Source: Euborellia annulipes | Taxonomy: Eukaryota; Arthropoda; Insecta; Dermaptera; Anisolabididae | Length of the DNA: 64,000 nucleotides | Reading direction: 5' to 3' | NCBI GenBank assembly: GCA_023213315.1 | Contig: JAKCPI010000989.1 | Coordinates: 86,632 to 150,631, forward strand | Shown: one piece after another, positions 55,701-64,000 of the stretch | Layout of the letters: each line of letters begins with the position of its first letter | Numbering within the stretch: the first letter of the stretch is position 1 | Notes under the pieces: generated by a model | Told to the model about the DNA's origin: nothing | The model's database searches: none | What the model saw: the letters and a program-made list of their open reading frames with translations, nothing else | Program-made: the position numbers and the translations under genes

Positions 55701-58700
55701 CGCAAAAGTATTTATTTTTGGCCGACAATCGTTAGAATTAAATTGGAACATTTTACTCCAGACATATTAAAACTTCTGGATGGATCGGGAATAAATTAGA
55801 AACTTCATGAGGTCGTCATTCTCTACATTCTCTTTTATATTTTTTATTTTAGTGACACTGCCCAGCAGTCGTTGCCCGGCAGTCGCGACCGTGGCGCGTC
55901 GCACCGCTCAAATGGATTTCTATGAATTACAATAGTTTCCAACTCAAGCGACCAAGCAGGCCGCTGGGCAGTCGCTGCCCGATTCCAGCAGCACTGTTGA
56001 GCCGTTCCGGAAGCGGTCGCGACTGCCGAGAGCTACTGCCGAGATCGGAATGCTACCTTTAGGGTAGGTTTCCAATTCTTGGCAAGTAATCATTTAACAC
56101 GATTGACTTCAGCTCTCCAAATTATCACGAATAAAAAGGATACAATAGTCTGATAAGTTGACATGCGTGCATATAATTTTGAGTGAGGAAACATAGAGCG
56201 ACTGTTGCCACTGGATTATGACACCAAGATTCGTAAAGACAACAAAACAAAGCACAACTATCCTGAAAAAAAAAATAAAATAAAAAAAGATAATAATTAA
56301 ACTCGTTTTGCATAATTAAAAAATAAATAAAACTCACATCTGTTTTTAATTCTTTAAGTTTCGTCCTTAATTCGAATAACTCTCCAGAAGTTAAAAGTAT
56401 TAAATTAAGTGTTTCAATCATTAAACTAGCAAATTTTAAATTCTCTTCTTTAAGGAGGATTTCAGATAGAGTTCGATAAATGTCTTCGGAATTTAAGAGA
56501 ACACATAATTGTCTAAAATAAAAAAAAAAAAATATTCAAGTTGAGAAATCGTGGCTGTTAGAATTAGTGGGACCTCAAAACCTGTATATCCATCAAAATC
56601 TCGACATCGAATTCTCGACATGAATCCAATACTTTCTCTCTTTATATATTAACACAGGTAAGAGAAAGTAAAAAACTGGAAAAATTCAATTTTTCATAAC
56701 TTTTAGCCCTCTTTTATTCCACGAAATTCCCTCAGATTGGGCTGAAACTTAATATTTCTATGTATTTCAACTATCTCCATATTTTTAAAGGGTAAAACCT
56801 TAAAAAAATCTAGAAAATTCAAAATAAGAGCTGTTTTAGATCACATTTTCTATTAAAATTGAATTTTCTCTATATCTCTAAAACTAGAGGTGATGGAGCA
56901 AAACTGATGGCATTTTTGGAATCAGCGCTACCCAAATATCCAGGATCAGCTCTTAAATTTCAATACCCCACAAAAAAATTTGTTTTTGTTGACCTATGTT
57001 ATTTATAAATCCTGGATTAAAATGATACCCGATAATATACTTAAGTGAATGTAAATTATAATATTTTCAAGAAAAAAGAACTTAGAAAGACAAACTCAAA
57101 TTACCTAATAATAAAAGATCCTCTATCTTCTAATAATAATCTATCGGAACTAAATAGCTTCAATAAACTAACAATAAATTTAGTAAAATACGGATTTAAA
57201 GAACGATTATTGGATTTTTTTGAAGAAGCTTCGCCACTCTCATCTAAAAAGAAATCATATTATTTAAAATTGAACAATTAATTAGTATTTTATTAACTCA
57301 CTACAGTCTGGCTTTGATGTAGCAGAAACTATTTCGGCTATCACTTCCAGATCTTGAAGCACCACTTGATCTGCTGGATCAGAAAGCACTTTAAGCAAAA
57401 CTGGAAATATTTCATCAACATGGGGCAACATCTGTAAAAATATTTAATTTATTAATTTTCAATTAAAATATAATAATAGCAGATAATTTTTGATGATTAC
57501 TTTGTCCGAGAGTGTTCCATGCAAATGATAGATCCATTGAAGTGCGCACACTTTTGTTGGTACTGATGCGTGATGTAAATGACGAATTAAGACATCAACC
57601 ACACTTGGAAGATTCAGGCCTTGTTTTGCCTCTTCTGTTTTATTTGCAATTAACCGCATTAATTGGATATTCACTTCTCTCGCAGTATCTTTAATATCTA
57701 GAAATAATTTCCCATCTCAATTTCTAATTGGTACTGTAATCAAAAATAAAATGAATATTTACTTATGCGGGTTTCAGAATCATACGCTAAACATGGCAAA
57801 ACGGCGCCTAGAATCCCCGATGCGAATGGTAGCATATTTTCGCCAGCTAATTGAACGAATTCCATAATCCAACTAATAGCTGTGAACTGTTGTTGATTTA
57901 CAATTTATTATTAAAAATACAGAAAATAAAAATGGGAGAAAAATAATAAGAAGGAAGTTCAATAAGTAATGCAATACATTTTTTTTCTGAAACAGGGGTT
58001 GTTTTATTCAGCATTCAAATACATCATGTTATTCCCCAATCTTTTAGCTACAGTATTTTTCAATTATATTTATATGCTGATTCGGACGAGATAATTATTT
58101 ACAAGTTGACTATGCAGCTTCTTTCGTCAATGACTGGTGATAGGTCAATAAATCAATAAATTGACGAAAGAAGCTGCATAGTCAACTTGTAAAAAGTATT
58201 TTCCAACCTGATCTTCATTCAATGCTACGGCTTTACGCCACCTTGATGTGTGGGCATGTATGCCTGCACGGCTCCATTCCACTGGTTGATGTCGGAGACG
58301 TCGTGCTGCATCAATAACTGCTTCATCATCCGCATAGTGCGCCCCACGGATTGCGTTCTTCATTGGGCCAAACAGATGAAAATCCTCGGTGCGAGATCGC
58401 GGCTGTAGGATGGATGAGGTAGAATAGTCCATAAGTCTTCGCACCCGAGAGGAGCTCCCGAAACTTCAGTGGACTGAACTCTTCCTCATCCACCCTACAG
58501 CCCCAATTTCGCATCGTCGGATTTTCATCAAACCAACCAGCGGAATGGTACCGTACAGACAGGCCCTCACTTAAAGGTGGCGTAAAGCCCTAGCATTGAA
58601 TGGAGATTAGGTTGAAAAATACTGAAATGTAGCTAAAAGATTGGGGAATAACATGGTGTATTTGAATGCTGAATAAAACAACCCCTGTTTCAGGAAAAAA

Positions 58701-60717
58701 ATGTGTTGCATTACTTAATGAATTCCCCTTGTATATGGAATAAGCAGAAAAAAATAAAATGGTAACATAAATTGACAGCACAAGAGATAAGTTTACTCAA
58801 GGAGGTATGCATGCACCTTTACAAGGAAAATAGGTTGGAAAAAGATTTATTTTTTTAAATATCAAATTTATTATCCTCACCTGTAACAATTCGTCAGAGG
58901 CTTGGGAATGTGCAATAAGTATATTTATCATATTGGCAAAATCAACACGTGAAGGATCTGTTTTAATACCACGAAGAAATTCGCTTAAAACTGTATCGCA
59001 CCTAAAAATTAATAGCATTTAATTGGAACGTTGAAAAATTATTAATTCCAATTCATTTTTACATTTTTTTGATTTCCAATGTGGTATCTTCTAAGATTCG
59101 CATTAAGCCATCTAGAAGATCAGGAAGAAATATAATTAGATCAATGTCAGGTACTGCATTCAAAACTGAGACCCAAGAAATAATAAATTGTCGAGCAAAA
59201 GGATTTCGTGTATAAAGTCGTTCTCGAAGGAGAGGAATAAAATTGACAAGATCAAAAGCCGAACTCTCAGTAATAATATCCTTAAAAAGAAAGAAAGTTT
59301 TTTCAGTTAAATGATTGAGCTATTATATTGTAGAATGAAATTTCTTGATAAGAGAAGTGGTTGTTCAACGATTAGAACTCTTATCAAACGATGTAAGTGT
59401 GAGTAAAAGATGTGCTTTTATGGATCATAAAAATCATATAAGCAGTGCCGTACCGAGGGGGGGGGGGGCAGGGGGGCGGTCCGCCCCAGGCCCCGAGCCG
59501 GCATAGGCCCCATATATTTATAAAAAAAAAATTTTAATGAAAATTTCACCTCTGTAGCAAAAACATTAAATACATGGTATTAGGGGGGGGGGGAAGAAAG
59601 AAGAATCGATAGATCATAACCAGATAAACAATCTTGACATCAGACTGTCCCCACTAAGTGAGCTAGTTTTGACCATTCATTGTAATCCGTTTATCAAATT
59701 TTGTAAACTCATACACAAGCTTTTTTTATATATAACATATATTATAATCTCATTATTTTACCTTCATTAATCTATCTAGAAGTTCAGATGCATTTTTAAC
59801 ATTTTGGTCAGGATCGGCAGCCAATTTTCCAAGTGCCGAAAATATTTCACTAAAATGCACCAGTATTGAATCTCTGGCCACTTTAACTACATTATATAAA
59901 GCTTCACAAGCATAATAACGAACTCGAAGATCCGAATCCGCAAAACATGCAAGAATCGGATTTACGAGATCGTCTATATAATCTGAAGTATCCTGTTGAG
60001 GAGAGGTTATAAAAATATATTAATTCTATTCATATTTGGGTATGACTTGCATTAAACTGGGGAATAACATAATAGAAAGACAGTAGGCTCATAAGTCTCA
60101 ATGTAACTTTGTAGTCGTGTTAACAGGTAATCAATTGATAGGCTTAATTTAAATCAGGTGATAATAGCAAGTGATTATTTCTTTCCTGATATGCTCTTTA
60201 TTTTAAATTTAAATTAATCGAATCGAACTGAGCTATCTTTATGAAACAGAAAGTAATATGAATAAATAACTTTATCACATTAAATATATATGTGAATAAT
60301 TGACCTTGTGTGATTTTTAATAAACCTACCAAAGGAGCTAGGGAGAGGGAGTTAGATTTTAATGTATCTACAAAGACCTAGAGACTTATGTTTAAAGATA
60401 TACTTTTCCTAGGGCTATTGCCATTGCAGCTAATCCGATGAGACCTCCTTTTCTTGTATTAGCATTTTGAGAATTTGCAAAATCTTGACCAAGTACTTTT
60501 AAAAGCTTTTTTATTTGGGTTGTATTTTTAACAGTATTAAATTCTTTAACCATCCTAAAAAAAATATGGAATTATAAATATTAAATTTATTTCTTTTTAT
60601 AAATTGTGTTATATACTTCTCAATTTCTAGAGCTGCTGCTTTTCTTTTATCATATATTTTATCATTTAAAGCACGAACACAAGCAGAACTTAAAGGGGCA
60701 TAATCTCGTTCAGACAT
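52779..60717 (-). CDS. VAC14: VAC14, PIKfyve complex scaffold
   Basis: HEAT-repeat scaffold that holds PIKfyve/Fab1 and Fig4 on endolysosomes to control PI(3,5)P2. Fourteen exons: 60717-60617, 60554-60404, 59992-59762, 59280-59063, 59001-58881, 57886-57763, 57697-57501, 57431-57302, 57243-57105, 56512-56338, 56262-56144, 54971-54892, 54829-54667, 52935-52779, giving 701 aa with all phases closing (human 782). Diagnostic stretches: [20 protein letters not shown] at the N terminus, [43 protein letters not shown], and the C-terminal VAC14-Fig4-binding domain with [39 protein letters not shown] and [15 protein letters not shown]. The variable central linker of vertebrates is short here. The ATG at 60717 gives the family-typical start (MSERDYAPL); an in-frame upstream ATG adds 11 residues. 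Introns 5, 9, 11 and 13 carry transposon relics. Confidence 0.96.
53483..54168 (+). mobile_element. Ty3/gypsy-like LTR retrotransposon relic with inverted internal end
   Basis: 3' LTR 54018-54168 (TGTAGG...TTACA, 151 bp) is preceded by a polypurine tract AAGGGGGGGAGAAA (54004-54017). The first ~100 bp of the LTR are repeated at 53483-53583 with one mismatch and form a truncated 5' LTR. TATTA flanks both ends (53478-53482, 54169-54173). Between them, ~100-bp inverted arms (53582-53690 and 53755-53852) each encode the last part of an integrase C-terminal domain ([23 protein letters not shown]). No gag, protease, RT or complete integrase remains, so it is dead. Plus strand is defined by the polypurine tract. 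Confidence 0.75.
53581..53852. pseudogene. Integrase C-terminal fragment, inverted duplicate
   Basis: The same 75-codon peptide end can be read on both strands because of the palindrome. The minus-strand version extends further into the centre ([19 protein letters not shown]), giving the longer match to the SH3-like C-terminal domain that binds DNA in Ty3/gypsy integrases. Short, disconnected and non-functional. Confidence 0.6.
54370..54600. repeat. Divergent pair of hammerhead-like cores
   Basis: Minus strand 54433-54394 (CTGATGT...TTGAAACGTCC) and plus strand 54517-54551 (CTGATGA, GAC(CAGGCGTGATGCCA)GTC, GAAATATC) point away from each other. Flanks GAAACAGAGAATAAAACCGG and GGTTTCATTCTCCGTTTC are roughly inverted. 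VAC14 intron 13. Confidence 0.45.
55062..55255. repeat. Palindromic unit with GAAACGTC core
   Basis: GAGCGATTGCAGCTCTGTTT...GAAGTGCTTAATAAACGAAA-type arms are inverted at both ends. The left core on the minus strand reads CTGAAGTTGGCCCCATATCT...GACCGAAACGTCGGC, and the right side carries TCTGACCGAAACAACGGC. VAC14 intron 11. Confidence 0.5.
55436..55743. repeat. Palindromic unit, GAAATATC type
   Basis: GGCCAAAAATAAATACTTTT and its complement bound the unit. A minus-strand core at 55522-55488 (CTGAGGATGATTCC...GGATCGAAATATC) lies inside. It also contains CAGCACACAACTTTCTC...GTGCTTGTCACACCAGATTT, shared with 45285-45345. VAC14 intron 11. Confidence 0.5.
55850..56075. other. GC-rich patch in VAC14 intron 11
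   Basis: About 225 bp with repeated GCAGTCG motifs (CAGCAGTCG, GGCAGTCGCGACCG, GGGCAGTCGCTGCCCG, GGTCGCGACTGCCGAG) in both orientations. It ends GGGTAGGTTTCCAATTC. Probably a MITE with sub-terminal repeats, but the ends are not clear. Confidence 0.4.
56567..56990 (+). repeat. Two adjacent dispersed repeats in VAC14 intron 9
   Basis: 56567-56671 is a copy of the AAAGTATTGG repeat (GGGACCTCAAAACCTGTATA...TACTTTCTCTCT). 56690-56990 is a reverse-orientation copy of the repeat at 8290-8790 (GCAAAACTGATGGC, AATCAGCGCTACCC). Next to each other here; the same two families also lie within 1.5 kb of one another at 8.3-10.3 kb. Confidence 0.55.
57951..58730. mobile_element. Mariner-like element with >100-bp inverted ends
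   Basis: Left GTTCAATAAGTAATGCAATA...AAACAGGGGTTGTTTTATTC and right ends are inverted over more than 100 bp (GCATTCAAATACAYCATGTT, CCCCAATCTTTTAGCTACA). It fills VAC14 intron 5 (57887-58880). The centre contains a damaged transposase on the minus strand and its own smaller inverted repeat (TTGACGAAAGAAGCTGCATA). Confidence 0.75.
58145..58560 (-). pseudogene. Mariner-like transposase remnant
   Basis: The minus strand encodes [20 protein letters not shown], then [19 protein letters not shown]. These match the end of mariner/IS630-type transposases after the last catalytic Asp. The preceding SYSRDLAPR motif is in another frame, so at least one frameshift is present. The first two catalytic acids are missing. 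Non-functional. Confidence 0.65.
59440..59605. repeat. G-run transposon fragment in VAC14 intron 3
   Basis: GCAGTGCCGTACCGAG followed by G runs and CCCCGAGCCGGCATAGGCCC resembles a hAT-type end. No partner end was located. Confidence 0.35.
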
Positions 60718-61611
60718 GATAAGTCGGTTTTTGTTAAATTTTATATACAAAATATTTTACTAACAAGGTTTAAATTTATAGACAATTTATTACAGAAAGA
60801 AAAAAATTGTTATCTTTATTTAAATCAAATATTTGGAGACAGTTATGTTATGTCATTTTGCCATTTTAATAAATGACAGCCAAAAATAAGTGTGAAGTTA
60901 GCGGGTAAACTTTCTTAAGCATTGTCAAGTGAGCAACTCACTTTCTAGTTGTCATTTGCATGTCTGTTCAAAACAGACATTTCCTACATATTTCAAATTA
61001 ATCTTTTTCAGATCATTTTGAATAAAATAATGACGATCAACACAAGTATTTTAATTTTAGATTTATTTTGTGAAATTTTCAGTAAAGAAATCCTCTAGGA
61101 AAAATCAATTTTACCACAATTTCTTGGTAATATCTGAAGGGAATGTGAGGCAAGTAGAAAATTTGAAATTGACATTTTAATAAATTTTCCTCAAATTGAA
61201 GTTTACAGATTTTAAATATTCTCGAAAAGACTCGTTTGCGGCGGATCAGATTAAAAGAAAGTTTTAACTTTTTATTCAAAGTATCAATTGAATAAGCCAA
61301 ATGGGGTTCTCATATTTAAAAACAAAATATCTCTTCCATTAAACTCAAATAAATAAAACTCATAAAGAAAATTATTCTATTAATAATTATGAACATTTGA
61401 TATCATTCATACTTCATTAGGTATTCTAGATTTAATCAGATGAGAGGTGTATAGGGATCACCATCTATTTATTTTCTTTTGACTTTGGATTTTAATTAAT
61501 TTTTGGCATATACTTGGGCATAACCGGCTCAAAACGGAGTGGTGGAGGGGGGAGGGGCAACTTTTCTAATATCCATTTTATAATTTTATTAAATGCCACA
61601 ACTTAATACTC
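60718..61611. other. VAC14 upstream spacer
   Basis: Promoter side of VAC14, AT-rich. The minus-strand frame 61079-61300 is unrecognised. A G-rich patch (GGAGTGGTGGAGGGGGGAGG) lies at about 61540. Confidence 0.35.
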
Positions 61612-61882
61612 ATGTATATATGAACCCTGTTATTCAATGGTATGTCAAAGACCAAACATTGAGTTTTGAGAAAATCAACAATAAAGTTTTTTGTTTACAT
61701 TGGATTATATATAATTTTTCTTGTCAATTGTGCAAATAACATTAAATATAAATTTTTTTAGGACATATTTCATAAAAAATACTATTAATTAAAGCATTTG
61801 AAACAATATTCTGTGCTTAACTCAATTTTGAATTTTTTGGTCTTTGACACACCATTGCATAACAGGGTCCATATATAAACAT
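61612..61882. mobile_element. MITE with GTTATxCAATGG ends
   Basis: ATGAACCCTGTTATTCAATG...GTCAAAGACCAAA at the left is inverted at the right (TTGGTCTTTGACACACCATT...ATAACAGGGTCCAT). About 270 bp, TATA at both borders, no frame. Confidence 0.65.
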
Positions 61883-62131
61883 GTTATTATTTTTAAAAAA
61901 TATTAGGTCATATTATCACTCAAAAATATTTTTTCTTTAGGATTGGACTACATTAAAGGATGTTCTGTGCATAATTGGAGTAATAAGCAAGTTCAAAGAC
62001 TCCAGATCATCTTATTGTAACCAACAAGAGAACTCCAATTTTCGATTTTTACTATAGAATTGTGACTACTTTATTTTAATTTATGTTAAAATACTGTATA
62101 ATGGTTATTCTCTAGTAAATATAATTCAACA

Positions 62132-63028
62132 ATGTCCCCCATGAAGAAAAAGATTGAAAAGAAAGGGGTTAAGAAGAAGGAAATGATTACTGTCGAAGTT
62201 AAGAAGAAAATTATCGAAATGCATCAAGGGGGTATGCGAGTGGCAGATCTCGCAAGATTATATAACAAGTCGACGTCGACGATTTCCACAATATTAAAGA
62301 AAAAAGAAGAAATAAGGGAATTAAATCCAGCAAAGGGTGTAACAAAAATAACAAAGCAACGGCCACGTGTTCTGGAAGATGTGGAAAAATTACTCCTTGT
62401 GTGGATAAACGAGAAACAACTAGCAGGTCATAATGTGACTCAGAGTTTTATCTGCGAAAAGGCAAAATCCTTGTTCGCTAATCTCGTAAGTAAACTGCCA
62501 GGTACATCGTCAGAAAACGTAAGCTTCAAGGCGAGCAGAGGATGGCTTGAAAATTTTAAGAGGAGAAGTGGAATCTATTGTATGGTGAAGGATGGAGGTG
62601 TCACTTCGGACAATTCCGAGTTCCAGAATCTGAATGATTGGAGTGATGGCAATCTTAGACATGATTTTGAGGAGTATACTCATGAACAGAAGCCGACAGT
62701 TTTCGTTGAAATTGTGTCCATGGAGGAGACCATGAAAATGGAGATAAAAGAAGACGACAATCAAGAGGAACAAAACCAAGAGCTGAGCAGCGACGAACAT
62801 GATGAGATTAAAAAAGAGATTTCGAGTGAGGAGGAAGATAATAAGATAGATGAATCGATCTCTTCAAATGAGATTAGTGAGATGTGTATAATGTGGGAAA
62901 AAGTGCAAAATTTTGTAGAACAGTACCATCCAAATAAAACTGTAGCAATGCAAGCGATTAATGTGTTTAACGACAATGCAATGTCACATTTTCGTGAAAT
63001 TCTCATAAAGAAACATGAACAAGTGTGA
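62132..63028 (+). CDS. Tigger-derived protein with CENP-B-type DNA-binding domains, no DDE domain
   Basis: Single-exon ORF of 298 aa. Residues 1-20 are Lys-rich; about 21-72 is a pipsqueak-type helix-turn-helix (VKKKIIEMHQGGMRVADLAR, NKSTSTISTILKKKEEI); about 78-148 is a CENP-B-type HTH (VEKLLLVWINEKQLAGHNVT, FKASRGWLENFKRRSG). An acidic linker (about 195-255, many E/D) leads to a C-terminal block, MWEKVQNFVEQYHPN...VFNDNAMSHFREIL, familiar from the ends of Tigger-family transposases. The ~300-residue DDE catalytic domain expected between HTH and tail is absent, so this cannot transpose. The frame is intact and base composition is GC-richer than the neighbours. A TTCTCTAG before the ATG may be a splice acceptor. 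No Tigger TIRs are visible around it, so domestication is possible (inferred). Confidence 0.8.
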   Translation: MSPMKKKIEKKGVKKKEMITVEVKKKIIEMHQGGMRVADLARLYNKSTSTISTILKKKEEIRELNPAKGVTKITKQRPRVLEDVEKLLLVWINEKQLAGHNVTQSFICEKAKSLFANLVSKLPGTSSENVSFKASRGWLENFKRRSGIYCMVKDGGVTSDNSEFQNLNDWSDGNLRHDFEEYTHEQKPTVFVEIVSMEETMKMEIKEDDNQEEQNQELSSDEHDEIKKEISSEEEDNKIDESISSNEISEMCIMWEKVQNFVEQYHPNKTVAMQAINVFNDNAMSHFREILIKKHEQV

Positions 63029-63056
63029 TTGGATAAGTTGCTTTATAAAAAAAGAA

Positions 63057-63290
63057 GCACCCCCATGGCCGAGACGGCTAAAGTTGTTGGCAAATGTCAA
63101 TAATGATAGTCTGGAAGCCACGGGACGCGGCTTCGGATCCCAGGCAGACCGATGAATTTATTTAAATCATTTGGATACCAAATGGTATAAATAAATATGC
63201 CTGAACTACCTAATATATATCGTTTGTCAATAATTTATATCGATTAAAGTCTCTATGGCCTAAGATGCCGAAAAGACTTAAAAAAAAAGA
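63057..63290 (+). repeat. tRNA-derived SINE
   Basis: A-box-like CCATGGCCGAGACGGCTAAA, B-box-like CTTCGGATCCCAGGC, then a body hairpin ATCATTTGGATACCAAATGG, and the family tail GTCTCTATGGCCTAAGATGC...CGAAAAGACTT. It follows the Tigger-like gene by 28 bp. Confidence 0.65.
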
Positions 63291-63458
63291 AGAAAATTGT
63301 CCATTGTTATTTAGACAATAAATGATTTTAAAATAAAAATATTGTAATAAAATAAACATAAATTTTTGAATTTAATTTTTGTTTCTCTATTAATAAATAG
63401 CATATATGTATATTGCCCTTTCCCTCCCCCCTCCTATTGGTAGAAGACCCCATTACTC

Positions 63459-63615
63459 ATGGGCGTAACTAGAGAATTTGGCTGGGGGGGGGGGGGCATG
63501 GGACCAGCTATCCTCCGGAGGACCTGGAAAGCCCCATATTTTCTCATTTTTTCTTGGGGCAGGGAGCTTTCTGGGGGGGGGCATGCCCCCCTGGCATCCC
63601 CTAGTTACGCCATGC
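63459..63615. mobile_element. hAT-type MITE, CATGGGCGTAAC family, second copy
   Basis: CATGGGCGTAACTAGAGAAT...GGGACCAGCTATCCTC...AAAGCCCCATATTTTCTC...CTAGTTACGCCATG. Near-identical order to 31279-31447. The right end has lost one C and the target duplication is unclear. Confidence 0.7.
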
Positions 63616-63809
63616 CTCACCCTAACGCGTTACGTAATATGTGGATAACCCCTAAGGTATTTATTTAAAATTTATATAATATTCGTTTATTTAATAAAAA
63701 TTGGGAGTGCGGAGATTGCTAATAAAGAGAAATAAAAAATTGTTTAAGTATTTTATATACAGCTAAAAGGGAAAATTTCAGAGAATATAGAACGATGAAC
63801 CTTTTTGCC

Positions 63810-64000
63810 CTCGGGGCTTGGTGTAGAGTTTAGCGTGCTAACCTCGTATACCAAACGTCGCGGATTCGGACCCCAGGCAGTCCGATGATTTTATTTAAGC
63901 CATTTGGATACCAAATGGCTTAAATAAGAATGCCTGGAACCCACAATATATATAATTAATTACAACGGTTATCGTAAATGTCTTATATGGTCTGCAATGG
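63810..64000 (+). repeat. tRNA-derived SINE, cut by window edge
   Basis: A-box-like TTGGTGTAGAGTTTAGCGTG, B-box-like GCGGATTCGGACCCCAGGC, hairpin GCCATTTGGATACCAAATGG, and the start of the tail (TCTTATATGGTCTGCAATGG). Best-preserved body of the family. Confidence 0.65.

Noticed and set aside
61079..61300. Small gene upstream of the Tigger-like ORF
   Set aside because: 73-codon minus-strand frame without recognisable domain, and in a promoter-side spacer of VAC14.
63029..63056. Right TIR of a Tigger element after the HTH gene
   Set aside because: No CAGT...GCTAATCC-like terminus is seen on either side of the ORF within the window.

Overview
The window is AT-rich animal nuclear DNA, most likely from an arthropod (possibly a crustacean; the exact group is inferred and not proven). 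The evidence is GT-AG spliced genes with short AT-rich introns, metazoan gene families (TBK1, HSF1, ERp57, RPAP3, VAC14, PNPLA8, HSCB), a Tigger-derived gene, tRNA-derived SINEs, MITEs, a Helitron, an LTR-element relic and many hammerhead-like cores of the kind known from Penelope-like retroelements. There is no operon, CRISPR array or rRNA gene. All exon joins below were made by hand from splice signals, reading phase and family similarity. Every internal phase closes for six of the seven spliced genes.

Layout: HSCB (-, 471-1773, last exon not found) is divergent from PDIA3/ERp57 (+, 2411-7363) across a ~640-bp shared promoter region. About 4.9 kb of repeats follows, including a 1.3-kb palindrome. 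Next is HSF1 (+, 12261-21129), convergent with a mitochondrial-type PNPLA8 phospholipase (-, 22719-29527). RPAP3 (-, 31619-37229) is divergent from TBK1/IKK-epsilon (+, 39213-48927). TBK1 is convergent with VAC14 (-, 52779-60717) across 3.9 kb of nested transposons. Last comes an intronless Tigger/CENP-B-type protein (+, 62132-63028), flanked on its 3' side by SINEs.

The host genes are housekeeping or stress/immune genes with no operon-like link. HSF1, ERp57, RPAP3 (an HSP90/R2TP cofactor) and HSCB (a mitochondrial J-protein) all belong to protein-folding or cofactor-assembly pathways, but I treat their clustering as incidental.

The most unusual material is in introns and spacers: (i) two nearly identical ~0.76-kb foldback elements in TBK1 introns, whose ~240-bp arms are strings of short palindromes around TTCATGAA and GATCGTG; (ii) about 17 hammerhead-like cores (CTGANGA ... 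CGAAACGTC/CGAAATATC), several arranged as divergent pairs in palindromic units; (iii) an LTR-retrotransposon relic with an inverted duplication of its integrase end, an exact 5-bp target duplication and an empty-site paralogue in the same window; (iv) a Helitron nested inside a Tigger MITE; (v) a small, nearly perfect hairpin in an HSF1 intron.
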